Assembly (NCBI RefSeq): GCF_021462265.1
Contig: NZ_JAJONF010000038.1
Span: forward strand, 21,762 to 85,761
Length of the DNA: 64,000 nucleotides
Direction: 5' to 3'
Source of the DNA: Streptomyces shenzhenensis
Lineage (GTDB): Bacteria; Actinomycetota; Actinomycetes; Streptomycetales; Streptomycetaceae
A model generated the notes under the pieces. It worked only from the letters and a program-made list of their open reading frames with translations, was not told the origin of the DNA and ran no database searches. Numbering within the stretch: position 1 is the stretch's first letter; each line of letters begins with the position of its first letter. Position numbers and translations under genes: made by a program. Below, in pieces: positions 1 to 7,997 of this stretch.

Positions 1-1
1 G

Positions 2-838
2 CCGATCCGCAACCTCGGCCAGCTCGGCCTCACCCTCACCGCGGCCACCGCGGGCGCGGAGCGCATCGGCGAGATCCTGGACGCCGAGCCCGCCGTCACC
101 GACCCCGACCGGCCCGTCGGCCCCTGGCCGGTGCGCGGCTGGGTCAGCTTCCACCACGTCTCCTTCCGCTACCCGGGGTCCCGCCGCGCCTCCCTGCGCG
201 ACGTCGACTTCGCGGCGGGCCCCGGCGAACTGGTCCTGGTCACCGGCCGGAGCGGCGCCGGCAAGTCCACCCTCTCCAAGCTCCTCACCCGCTTCTACGA
301 CCCCTCGGCCGGCGTGATCTGCCTCGACGGCGTCCCGCTCGGCGACGTACCCCTGGAGTTCCTCCGCGAGAACGTCGCCCTGCTCCCGCAGCAGACGCTG
401 ATCCTCAACGGCACGGTCCGCGAGAACATCGGCTGCGGCCGCCCCGGCGCGACGGACGACGAGATCGAGCAGGCCGCCCTCTCCGGCGGCCAGCTCCAGC
501 GGATCGCCATCGCCCGCGCGATGCTCCGCGCCGCCCCGGTCCTCGTCCTCGACGAGCCGACGGCAGGCCTGGACGCGATCGCCGCCCGCCAGGTCGTCGC
601 CCCCCTGCGCAAGCTCATGGCGGGCCGGACCACCATCATGATCACGCACGACCTCACCCTCGCCCCCGACGCCGACCGCGTCCTGGTCGTCGACCGCGGC
701 CGCCTGGTGGAGGCCGGCACCCACGCCGAACTCCTGGCCCGCGACGGCGCCTACGCCGCCCTGGCCCACCCGCTCCCGGAGGCCGTCACGGCGGAACCGG
801 CACCGGCCCCCGACGAGACGATGATCCTCAGGTGGTAG
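2..838 (+). CDS. ABC exporter subunit, C-terminal ATPase part (5' end outside window), with internal deletion
   Basis: The frame is open from base 2, so this is the last 278 residues of an exporter-type ABC protein whose membrane domain lies upstream. Visible motifs: Walker A GRSGAGKST (nt 245-271), Q-loop LLPQQT, signature LSGGQ (nt 479-493), Walker B VLVLDEPTAG and the H-switch ITHD. It would hydrolyse ATP to drive export across the membrane. Odd: family members have about 30 residues (helical subdomain, including an LP.GYDT..GE stretch) between TDDEIE and LSGGQ. Here EIEQAA runs directly into LSGGQ in frame. The protein may be non-functional or need an intact partner subunit. Confidence 0.85.
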   Translation, partial: PIRNLGQLGLTLTAATAGAERIGEILDAEPAVTDPDRPVGPWPVRGWVSFHHVSFRYPGSRRASLRDVDFAAGPGELVLVTGRSGAGKSTLSKLLTRFYDPSAGVICLDGVPLGDVPLEFLRENVALLPQQTLILNGTVRENIGCGRPGATDDEIEQAALSGGQLQRIAIARAMLRAAPVLVLDEPTAGLDAIAARQVVAPLRKLMAGRTTIMITHDLTLAPDADRVLVVDRGRLVEAGTHAELLARDGAYAALAHPLPEAVTAEPAPAPDETMILRW

Positions 839-857
839 GGGCCGTCCGCACCGCGGA

Positions 858-1586
858 CTACGGCTGCGGGGCCAGGGAGCGGGGCGGGTGGGCGTCCCAG
901 TACCACTGGAGTACGGCGCCCAGGACGACGCCGCAGGCCAGCGGCACGCCTCCGATCAGCAGGAGGGGGTGGTCCGCCCGCCCCGTCATCACCAGCGTCA
1001 GGGAGACCACGGTCATCACCGCGATCATCACGGCGCCGCCGTACGCTCCCCATGTCCACGCCTTGCGTCGCGCGGCCCCGCGCAGGATCCGCTCCTCGAC
1101 GTCCGGGCGCCGCTCCCAGGTGAGGCTGCGGTGCGGGGCGGCGGCCAGGCACAGCTCCGTGACCTCGGCGTACGGGTCCTCCAGTTGCCAGTCGTCGAGG
1201 TGCGGGAGCAGGAAGCGGCGGCCCTGGTGGTCGTACAGATAGGTGAGCCACTGGGGCACCCCCTGCCCGGAACCGCGCGGGGCCTGCTCGACCCGGATGT
1301 CGTACACCTCGGACCAGGCCCAGGTGCGGGCCCGCAGTGGCCCCTGCGCGGTGATCCCGGCGGAGGTGACCCGGGTGCGGGCCCGGTACTGCTCCAGCAG
1401 TATCCGCACCAGCGTCACGGCCATCAGCAGCCCGACGAACGGCGGCGCCCACCGGAAGTCGCCCTCGTCGTGGTCGGTCGTGAGGTGGACGAGGGCGTTC
1501 ACGAACACCACCCCCAGCAGCGCGAGATGAGGCCACGGCCGCTTCCGCCGCTTCCGGTACTCCCTTTCGACGCCGCCTTCGTCCAC
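858..1586 (-). CDS. PH-like domain membrane protein, function unknown
   Basis: A 242-residue protein. Hydrophobic pairs lie near residues 17-64 and 175-227, giving about four membrane segments. Between them is a soluble region whose start (RTRVTSAGITAQGPLRAR) looks like the bacterial PH-like domain found in many actinobacterial membrane proteins. It is convergent with the ABC gene. The start is preceded by no clear Shine-Dalgarno sequence, so the first few residues are uncertain. No enzymatic motif is visible, and the PH-like assignment is family recognition, not proven. Confidence 0.7.
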   Translation of the reverse strand: MDEGGVEREYRKRRKRPWPHLALLGVVFVNALVHLTTDHDEGDFRWAPPFVGLLMAVTLVRILLEQYRARTRVTSAGITAQGPLRARTWAWSEVYDIRVEQAPRGSGQGVPQWLTYLYDHQGRRFLLPHLDDWQLEDPYAEVTELCLAAAPHRSLTWERRPDVEERILRGAARRKAWTWGAYGGAVMIAVMTVVSLTLVMTGRADHPLLLIGGVPLACGVVLGAVLQWYWDAHPPRSLAPQP

Positions 1587-1668
1587 GTCCCGAGCCCCTC
1601 CCCAGGCGCACCGAACGGGTGCGCGACTGAGGAGAGGATATGACCGCCCGTTGCGCGCCTCCGAACTG

Positions 1669-2184
1669 TCATCCGGGGGAAGGCGGCACCACCAGGACCG
1701 TCACGAACGGCTGGCCGGCCGGCGGGGGGAGGGCCTTCCTGTCGGCTCCGGGATACGGGGCCGGCTGGTATTCCGGGCCGGAGACGATCTCGCCCTGGCC
1801 GGTCAGTCGCACGAGCACGGTCGCGTCGTCCAGCACTTCGTAGCCGCGGGCGCCGGGGAGCGAGCCGTCCGCCGGACCCTCCACCCCGACGTCTGTGACG
1901 AACGTCGTGCCCTTGGCCACCTCGCTGGGCAGCGTCACCCGCGCCCCCGACGAGTCGGGGCCGACGGGGCAGCGCACGGTGTAGGGGAAGGGCTTGGTGC
2001 TCGGCGGAACCGGCGTCTTGCCCTCGCCGCCTGCCCACTGCGTCCAGTCACCGCCCGCGGACTCGGCCGGGGACTCGCCGGACTTCGCCGGAGACTCGCC
2101 GGACTCGGCCGGGGAGGTGCTCGGGGCGGACGGAGACGGAGCGTAGCCTCCGGCCCACCGTGTCCAGTCGCCTGAGGAAGTCAT
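1669..2184 (-). CDS. Hypothetical protein with duplicated GDWT(R/Q)WAGG motif
   Basis: A 171-residue protein that I do not recognise. Residues 5-13 read GDWTRWAGG, and GDWTQWAGG recurs about 40 residues later. Between them is a Ser/Pro/Glu linker with three ESGESPA-like units. The C-terminal ~110 residues are a compact, proline-bounded beta-type region (from FPYTVRCPVGP to VTVLVVPPSPG). No signal peptide or membrane segment. Its ATG overlaps the stop of the upstream gene (ATGA), so the two are almost certainly translationally coupled and work together. The exact duplication of a Trp-rich nonamer suggests a binding or assembly motif. Confidence 0.75.
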   Translation of the reverse strand: MTSSGDWTRWAGGYAPSPSAPSTSPAESGESPAKSGESPAESAGGDWTQWAGGEGKTPVPPSTKPFPYTVRCPVGPDSSGARVTLPSEVAKGTTFVTDVGVEGPADGSLPGARGYEVLDDATVLVRLTGQGEIVSGPEYQPAPYPGADRKALPPPAGQPFVTVLVVPPSPG

Positions 2185-3020
2185 GGGTTCCTGCCTTCCA
2201 GTTTCGCCACTCGCTCGCTGAGCGCCTTTATCTCGTCGAGCGGATCGGTCCGCGCGTCTGCGCTCCGGGTGGCCTTCCCGTTCGTCCGCGGATCCGGCTG
2301 CAGACCCGTCTTCTGGTACTTCTGCTGGTACTGCTGCCAGTTTCCGGCGGTCTGGCCGTCGGTTCCGGCACCGCCCTGGGCGTACTGGGCGGCTTTGACG
2401 AATTCTTCGGCATCGGGGCCGGTGTACCCCCGGTTCATTCCACCGCCCGCGCCGCCGCCACCACCGGAGTCGTTCTCCCACTCGATGTCCAGGCGGAACT
2501 TGGTCGTCGCACCGCCACCGCCGCCGCCCCCCGCGCCGCCCCCGGCCCCCACCTCGGACATGCCGACTTCGACCCCGATCCCGGCCGCACCCCTGTCGAT
2601 GCCGGTGGAGCCGGGCCAGGTGCTCTCGTCGGCCTCGCGACTCCCGCCGTCCGCGATCACCACCGCCATCAGCCGCACCGGTGCCTTGACCGTGCTGCCG
2701 TCGGCGGCCACCGCCGTGAACCGGGCAGCCGTGGGAGCGCGGGTGGTGCCACGCACCTCCACGGTCGCGATCTGGCGGTCGGACGGGGCGAGCGGCCTGC
2801 TCGGCCGGGGCCGGACGACGCAGACGTGCGGCTCGCCCCCGCCCTCTACGGCGGCGCCCTCGGCGGCGACCATGCTCGCCCCCTCGGGCAGGGTGATCAG
2901 CGCCTGCCACGACGTCAGCTCGGCCCCGCCTTTGTTGAGCAGGCCCAACTCCATGGTGTAGCCGGTCGGTTCGGCGCGGGTGCGGCGCAGTGCCGCCGAG
3001 GCCGTGGTGGTGCCATTCAT
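2181..3020 (-). CDS. Hypothetical protein: Ig/CBM-like head, Gly-rich linker, coiled-coil tail
   Basis: A 279-residue protein. The start was chosen at the ATG preceded by GAAGGAGACCTG, in preference to a longer upstream start without such a site. The N-terminal ~110 residues resemble an immunoglobulin-like beta sandwich (GLLNKGGAELTSWQALITLP). A glycine-rich linker follows, then a short strand (KFRLDIEWEND), a second glycine run, a Gln/Tyr-rich part (NWQQYQQKYQ) and a C-terminal heptad-like helix (DEIKALSERVAKLEG). No signal peptide. First gene of a two-gene operon with the 171-residue protein (4-bp overlap). Function unknown; the layout suggests a structural or scaffold role. Confidence 0.75.
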   Translation of the reverse strand: MNGTTTASAALRRTRAEPTGYTMELGLLNKGGAELTSWQALITLPEGASMVAAEGAAVEGGGEPHVCVVRPRPSRPLAPSDRQIATVEVRGTTRAPTAARFTAVAADGSTVKAPVRLMAVVIADGGSREADESTWPGSTGIDRGAAGIGVEVGMSEVGAGGGAGGGGGGGATTKFRLDIEWENDSGGGGGAGGGMNRGYTGPDAEEFVKAAQYAQGGAGTDGQTAGNWQQYQQKYQKTGLQPDPRTNGKATRSADARTDPLDEIKALSERVAKLEGRNP

Positions 3021-3205
3021 CAGGTCTCCTTCCTCTTCGCGTTCGCGCGGAAGACGTGGCAGAACCATGGAAGGACCGAATGAACCGACGGCGTAGGTCA
3101 GTGGCCGTGCAATCGCATGGCTGGGGCGTCTGGGACAGCGCGCCCGCTCATCGGACGAGAGTTACATTTTGCGCCATTTGTTACCTTATTGTTAGCGTAG
3201 TCCTT

Positions 3206-4168
3206 GTGAAGGCAACTGCAAGCCCTGGAGGCGACAGTGCCACCGTGGTCCTTTCACAGAAGGTGCGCGAGGGCCACGAGGTCGAGTACCGGCGCTGGCA
3301 GGAGAGGATGGCCGCGCTGGCCGGGGAGTTCACCGGTTTCGAGGGCCAGGAGGTCTACGCGCCCGGTGCGGGCGCGGTCGGCGAATGGGTCGTCACCTAC
3401 CGTTTCTCGGACACCGATCAGCTGACGGCCTGGCTGGACTCCCCTGGACGCAAGCGGCTTCTGGACGAGGGGCGCCCGCTGCTCGACGGGCCCGAGGCGC
3501 AAGAAGTACTGGTCGGCGAGCCACCGGTCCAGGAGGGGGTGACGGTGGTCGTCTCCCACCGGATCGCCCCGGGCAAGGAGGACGAGTTCGTCAACTGGCA
3601 GCAGAAGATGAAGAAGGTCCAGGAGAAATACCCGGGATACATGGGGCACGAGTTCTTCAGGCCCGTACCGGGTGTCGAGGACAACTGGGTCACCGTCTTC
3701 CGGTTCGACAACCGGGGACATCTGGACAACTGGCTCGCCTCCGAGGCGAGGAGCAAGCTCCTTGCCGAAGGCCGCGGCGCCATCGTCTCCTACGACGTAC
3801 GCAGAGTCGGTTCGGCGTTCAGCGGCTGGTTCCGCTTCGGTGACGGCACCCAGACGGCGGCCTGGAAGCAGGCCATGGCCGTGTTCCTGGCCATCTATCC
3901 CCTCGTCATGGTGCTCAACCTGACGGTGAACAAGGCTCTTCTGAACGCCGGACTGCCCGTGTTCGCGATGCTCTACGTCAGCAACGTGGTGAGCGTCGTC
4001 CTCCTCACCTGGGTGGTGATGCCGCCGCTGACCCGGCTCCTGCGGTTCTGGCTGGCACCCGAGGCGACCACCACGGCGCGAACCGAGGTGCTGGGCGTGC
4101 TCACGGTCGTACTCGGCTCTCTGGCGTTCCTGGCACTCTTCGCCTGGACGCTTGCACCGCTTCACTGA
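3206..4168 (+). CDS. Two ABM domains fused to a C-terminal membrane region
   Basis: A 320-residue protein. Two consecutive antibiotic-biosynthesis-monooxygenase (ABM, dimeric ferredoxin-like) domains occupy about residues 8-95 and 107-195, each with the family's WQ.....PGY/F..E.. and W....L..WL.S pattern. The C-terminal third has about three membrane segments (AVFLAIYPLVMVLNL, LYVSNVVSVVLLTWVV, VLTVVLGSLAFLALF). The GTG at 3206 was chosen because coding character begins there, just after an unusually AT-rich promoter-like stretch (about 3150-3200). Tandem ABM proteins with membrane tails are known as conserved proteins of unknown function; an oxygenase role is not shown. Confidence 0.8.
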   Translation: MKATASPGGDSATVVLSQKVREGHEVEYRRWQERMAALAGEFTGFEGQEVYAPGAGAVGEWVVTYRFSDTDQLTAWLDSPGRKRLLDEGRPLLDGPEAQEVLVGEPPVQEGVTVVVSHRIAPGKEDEFVNWQQKMKKVQEKYPGYMGHEFFRPVPGVEDNWVTVFRFDNRGHLDNWLASEARSKLLAEGRGAIVSYDVRRVGSAFSGWFRFGDGTQTAAWKQAMAVFLAIYPLVMVLNLTVNKALLNAGLPVFAMLYVSNVVSVVLLTWVVMPPLTRLLRFWLAPEATTTARTEVLGVLTVVLGSLAFLALFAWTLAPLH

Positions 4169-4211
4169 CCGCGGGCCCCGGCGCCTGCCGCCGCGGTCCG
4201 GACACACACGC

Positions 4212-4246
4212 GCGCGGACGGACGGCGGTGCGCCGTCCGTCCGCGC
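4212..4246. terminator. Bidirectional hairpin terminator
   Basis: A perfect 16-bp stem (4212-4227 pairing with 4231-4246) with a 3-nt loop, lying between two convergent genes. It probably stops transcription from both sides. No T-run follows, as is usual in Streptomyces. Confidence 0.85.
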
Positions 4247-4265
4247 TGTCGTTCAGTGCCGTCGT

Positions 4266-5882
4266 TCAGTGCCGTGGGTGCTGCCGGCGGCAGTCGGAGA
4301 GCCGGAAGGAGGCGATACGGGTGTGCCAGTTGTAGGCGCCGTCGTACGGCTGGTACTGGTTGGTGTACCAGAACGTGCAGTCGTCCGACGGGTCGATCGC
4401 CATGGAGGTGTAGTCGCCCCAGCGGTTGCTCCCGATCTGGGAGCCCGCGCCGGTCCGCACCGTGGTCTCACGGAACGTCATCCGGTTCGACCGGTCACCG
4501 GCCAGACGTCCGGTGATCCGGATCGAGGGACGGCTCCGGGAGGACGACTGGGAGTACCCCAGCGCGATGTCGCCCGACTTGTTCTGGGCGACGGAGCCCA
4601 TCCAGCGGTAGGTCGGGTCCGGAGCGTAGGTGCTCTGCTGCCGGACGACCGGCCGGCCGCCCCGCAGCCGCAGCTCGTACCAGCGCACGCCCACGGCACC
4701 GCGGGCGTCGACCGCGTGGTTGAACACCAGCGACTCGTGGTCGTCGAAGTTGCGGTAGGCGAGCCGGTACATGGGGAAGTAGGACAGCGAGTCCAGCTTC
4801 TGCGTGGTGTTGGCCTGCGGCACGCACCTGTCCCCGGCGTAGTCGGTGCGCTCGCAGGCGCGGGTGTAGGGCGCGACCCTCAGGTCCCGCGCGCCGGTCA
4901 CGGAGGTGGCGGCCTGGTTCCTCCAGTCGACATGGAACTGGAAGTACCGCAGGGTGTCGTCCGTCTCCCCGAGGGTGACCAGCAGGTTGGGTTCGCCCCG
5001 CCGGGGCTGCTTCGTGCCGTCGAGGTCGGCGCTGAGCAGGAAGTGGGTCGCCGGGAAGAAGTAGCACTGCTGACTGGCGTCGGCCCCGCGCAGCATCCGG
5101 CTCCGGTCCCAGGCGCACGCCTCCTGCGGCAGGCCGGGGGTACCGGAGTTGATGGTCACGTAGTACGCGTCCGGCCACACCGCGAGCTTCTCGTAGTCGG
5201 GGTCCTCCTGGTACCCGAACTCGTAACGGTGGTAGGAGCCCGTGGCGTCCGCGGTCGTGGAGACGCCCACGCACAGCCGTCGGTGGTCGAGGGAGAACTG
5301 GGTGAAGATCCAGCGGCGGGCGAGGGTGTCCCAGCGGACCACGGGGTCCACGTTGAACGCGGTCTCGCACGGCCCGCCGAAGCCCTTCCACAGGGTGTTG
5401 GTCGGGATCTGGCCCAGCACGGTACCGCCGGTCTTGGAGTACACCGCGAGCGCGACGTTGGTGACCTCCATGATCTGGGTGGAGCCCACCGACGCGTTCG
5501 GGTCCGGCGGAATGGCGCCCCCGTTCGAGACACCCTCGAAGCTGCGGCGCAGCGGGATCCGCGCCCGGCTGCCCTGGCTCGTCTGCACCACCGGATCCGA
5601 GGAGGTGCGCCTGGGCAGAGCCCGATACGGCCGTCGGGGACCGGGAACGACGGACGGTGTGGGCCTGACGTGCCCGGCCGTCCGCGCCAGCGTGCGCAAG
5701 GGGAGCGAGGTGTCGTGGTGCAGTGCGGGACCCGAGTCGGGGGACCGGACGGGCTGTGTCCGCGCCGGCCGGGTGAGATCTGCGCCGGCGGCGGGGGTGG
5801 GGGACAACGCGGGGGAGACGGCCAGAACGGCGCTCAGCGCCACGACGGCCGAGAGTGAGCGCAGGCCACCGAAGACTTGCAC
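4266..5882 (-). CDS. Large secreted protein, function unknown
   Basis: A 538-residue protein. The GTG start at 5882 is preceded by GGAGGATCC at good spacing, and the first residues form a signal peptide (hydrophobic core VVALSAVLAVSPALS, likely cleavage after AAGA). A low-complexity Pro/Arg region follows, then about 400 residues rich in Trp/Tyr/Asp with cysteines in pairs. Motifs include GGAIPPDPNASVG near the start of the globular part and RWGDYTSMAIDP..DCTFWYTNQ near the end. The latter resembles exo-alpha-sialidase/beta-propeller type repeats seen in secreted proteins of Streptomyces and myxobacteria. No catalytic assignment is possible. Confidence 0.85.
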   Translation of the reverse strand: MQVFGGLRSLSAVVALSAVLAVSPALSPTPAAGADLTRPARTQPVRSPDSGPALHHDTSLPLRTLARTAGHVRPTPSVVPGPRRPYRALPRRTSSDPVVQTSQGSRARIPLRRSFEGVSNGGAIPPDPNASVGSTQIMEVTNVALAVYSKTGGTVLGQIPTNTLWKGFGGPCETAFNVDPVVRWDTLARRWIFTQFSLDHRRLCVGVSTTADATGSYHRYEFGYQEDPDYEKLAVWPDAYYVTINSGTPGLPQEACAWDRSRMLRGADASQQCYFFPATHFLLSADLDGTKQPRRGEPNLLVTLGETDDTLRYFQFHVDWRNQAATSVTGARDLRVAPYTRACERTDYAGDRCVPQANTTQKLDSLSYFPMYRLAYRNFDDHESLVFNHAVDARGAVGVRWYELRLRGGRPVVRQQSTYAPDPTYRWMGSVAQNKSGDIALGYSQSSSRSRPSIRITGRLAGDRSNRMTFRETTVRTGAGSQIGSNRWGDYTSMAIDPSDDCTFWYTNQYQPYDGAYNWHTRIASFRLSDCRRQHPRH

Positions 5883-6363
5883 GGATCCTCCAAGGCGGTC
5901 GGCGAACCGTCCGATCGGTTCGCCCGGTGACGGCACCGGCCAAGGGAGTCCGCACCGCCCACGACGGCTGTCACGGCACACACACGCCCGGGGAACATCG
6001 TCATGTGTCGGAACCAGGCCACCCGTACCAGGGCGAGCGGCCCTCCGGTGCACGGACGCCCAGTTACCCACGCCGCCCGCCGGATGCCACGACTGCCGCC
6101 GTCGTGTCCTGCGCGGATGACCCGGACGGCGCATTGCGAGGGGGTGCCGTCGAACACCGGTTCTGCCGAGGCGGCGGAGGGTACCGGATCAGCCGGATCG
6201 GGAGCGACGGGCTCCGGGGCAGGCGGTGGTGGATCGTTCCGCCTTCGCTCGAACGGGTGATCCGGATCCATTTCCCCAGGTCAACCCTGTCGCCTTACCT
6301 ACCGTGATCGCGTTGCTTGTGCCGCAGGCAGGCCCAGCCCACACTTGAGGAGGAGGTGCCACC
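5883..6363. other. Gene-free stretch with a 9-bp inverted repeat
   Basis: A 481-bp stretch between divergent genes. It holds GGCGAACCG (5901-5909) and its exact complement CGGTTCGCC (5916-5924) just upstream of the secreted protein's ribosome binding site, which could be an operator or leader hairpin. Short open frames in the rest lack ribosome sites and family resemblance. I see nothing else convincing. Confidence 0.5.
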
Positions 6364-7011
6364 TTGACCGCTCTCGCACATGAGAGGCCCGAGACCGTGT
6401 CCGAGGCTCCGGCTGAAATCGTGAACGTACCCGACCTGGACGAGGTCCTGTGGCAGGCCTGGAAGGCCATGGAACTCCCCGAGGGCTACCGCGCTGAGAT
6501 CATCGAGGGAGCCATCGAGGTGTCGCCGACCGCTCGCCGTTCGCACGGCCTGATCACCAATCGGATGCGAAGGGCCTTGGACAAGTTCCTGGACGGAGGT
6601 GAGTACGCCTGCCATCAGGATGTGAACGTGATCCACAACCGGAAGGCGTGGATCCCCGATGTCTTCGTCGCTCCGGAGGACACGGAGCCGTGCGGTGACG
6701 AGGACGATATGGGAGTCAGGGCCGACTCCGTGCACCTCATCGTCGAAGTCGTCTCCCCCGGCAAACGCAACCAGGACCGCGACCGCATCCGCAAGCGTCG
6801 CGAATACGCGCGTGCCGGAATCCCCGTCCACGTGATCATCGACGACTACGACGGCCAGGGCGCCGTCACCCTCTTCACCGGCCCCCGCCCCGACAAGGCC
6901 GAGTGGGAGGACATCCACCGTGTCCCCTACGGCACCGAGGTCACCATCCCCGAAGGCCCCGCCAAGGGCTTCGTGATCGGGGAGACGATCACGGGGCCGA
7001 AGCGCGGGTGA
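6364..7011 (+). CDS. Uma2-family (DUF820) putative endonuclease
   Basis: A 215-residue protein starting at TTG with AGGAGG seven bases upstream; the strong ribosome site decides the start. Family features: YRAEIIEGAIEVSPTARRSH (the family's E..EG...SP...H), then WIPDVFVAPED, LIVEVVSPGKRNQDR and KRREYARAGIPVHVIID, which together form the PD-(D/E)XK-like core. Uma2 proteins are widespread in Streptomyces and cyanobacteria as predicted restriction-like nucleases; their substrates are unknown. It stands alone with no partner methylase. Length is normal for the family. Confidence 0.85.
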   Translation: MTALAHERPETVSEAPAEIVNVPDLDEVLWQAWKAMELPEGYRAEIIEGAIEVSPTARRSHGLITNRMRRALDKFLDGGEYACHQDVNVIHNRKAWIPDVFVAPEDTEPCGDEDDMGVRADSVHLIVEVVSPGKRNQDRDRIRKRREYARAGIPVHVIIDDYDGQGAVTLFTGPRPDKAEWEDIHRVPYGTEVTIPEGPAKGFVIGETITGPKRG

Positions 7012-7290
7012 CTCCGCGGCCCCGGTGAGCGCGAGCCGCGGTGCGCTCGCCGTCCCCGCCGCCGCGACGAGAACGCGTCGTCTTGGCGGCCGCCTCCCGG
7101 CCCGTGTTCGCGGACGGGGTCAAGCCGGACGCGGGCCCGCGCACGTTCGGGTGACATATGCCCCAGGTCAGGATGTTCGAGGCGGTGCCGCCCACACCCT
7201 GGATCCCGTGACGACGACACGAACGACTGATCCACGGAGTGCGGGGCGGCTATGGTCGTAGACCTGAAGCGTCGAAGGAGGGCACCGGTC

Positions 7291-7641
7291 ATGACCGCGC
7301 ACGCCACGGAGAACGACCAGGTCATCCCACCGATGCCGGAGCGGACGCCGAAGGCGCTGCGCGCGGCCATCGCCGAGCATGCTCCCGAGCTGCTTCCTGG
7401 TTTCGACGAGCACTGGAAGTGGGCGATCGCCGACGCGTACGACCTCGGTCCGGTGCCGGCGTTCATGGCCCTGTGGTGGGGTGAGTACGCCATCGCCCGC
7501 GACCGGAAGTTGGACGCGCGCGTGCGCGACCTCGAATACCGTGCGGCGTACGAGTGCACTGACAGCGCCGAAGCCAAGGCCCTTCTGGAAGAGGCAGCCA
7601 AAATTCACTACCGGGCGCGAGAACTGGAGCCTGGCGCGTGA
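7291..7641 (+). CDS. DUF6247-like small protein, candidate antitoxin
   Basis: A 116-residue protein. The ATG at 7291 follows GAAGGAGGG. It contains PERTPKALRAAIAEHAPELLPGFDEHW.. and an acidic helical middle, a pattern I associate with the DUF6247 family of small actinobacterial proteins. Its stop overlaps the next start by 4 bp (GTGA), so the pair is coupled. A first gene of this size directly coupled to a basic ~120-residue partner is the usual layout of type II toxin-antitoxin modules; the assignment is inference from layout. Confidence 0.7.
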   Translation: MTAHATENDQVIPPMPERTPKALRAAIAEHAPELLPGFDEHWKWAIADAYDLGPVPAFMALWWGEYAIARDRKLDARVRDLEYRAAYECTDSAEAKALLEEAAKIHYRARELEPGA

Positions 7642-7997
7642 CTGATGGGTTCATGGGGCCGCCCTGGCAGATGGACTGGCGAATTGATGCAGGCGCCGCG
7701 TTCGAGGCACTGCCTGATCATGTCCGTGAGATGGTCAAAGTCGCGCGTGCCGAACTGGTAACCGCGAAGGACCCGTATTTTCGCGGTATCGACGCCGGTT
7801 CAGGGCTTCCTGACGGCATGCGGGTCATGCCAGTCCGTTCCGATGATCCGAAGGGCCGCCACGTCTGCTTGTTCGACAACATAAGGGGCTGGCTGAAGTA
7901 CAGCTTCGTCCGCCGAACCGAAGATCCGCAGATCGTGGTGGAAGAACTCTTCTGGCTGGGGGTCGAAACGCCTACGGAACCTCCGGCGGAGCCGTAG
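7638..7997 (+). CDS. Small protein coupled to DUF6247, candidate toxin
   Basis: A 119-residue protein starting at GTG inside the stop of the preceding gene. The middle and end (MRVMPVR..., HVCLFDNIRGWLKYSFVRRT, QIVVEELFWLGVE) show the alternating strands of a compact beta fold like RelE/ParE-type RNases, but no residue set can be called catalytic. Its last 26 bp overlap the end of the convergent sensor kinase gene. Function is inferred from the operon layout only. Confidence 0.6.
   Translation: MTDGFMGPPWQMDWRIDAGAAFEALPDHVREMVKVARAELVTAKDPYFRGIDAGSGLPDGMRVMPVRSDDPKGRHVCLFDNIRGWLKYSFVRRTEDPQIVVEELFWLGVETPTEPPAEP

Noticed and set aside
751..1611. Long Arg/Pro/Gly-rich frames antisense to or overlapping the PH-like gene
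   Set aside because: Typical of high-GC shadow frames; the 858-1586 frame has membrane helices and normal codon bias.
6927..7608. Minus-strand open frames over the DUF6247 region (224 and 146 codons)
   Set aside because: Composition fits the reverse of the real plus-strand genes; no ribosome sites or family motifs.
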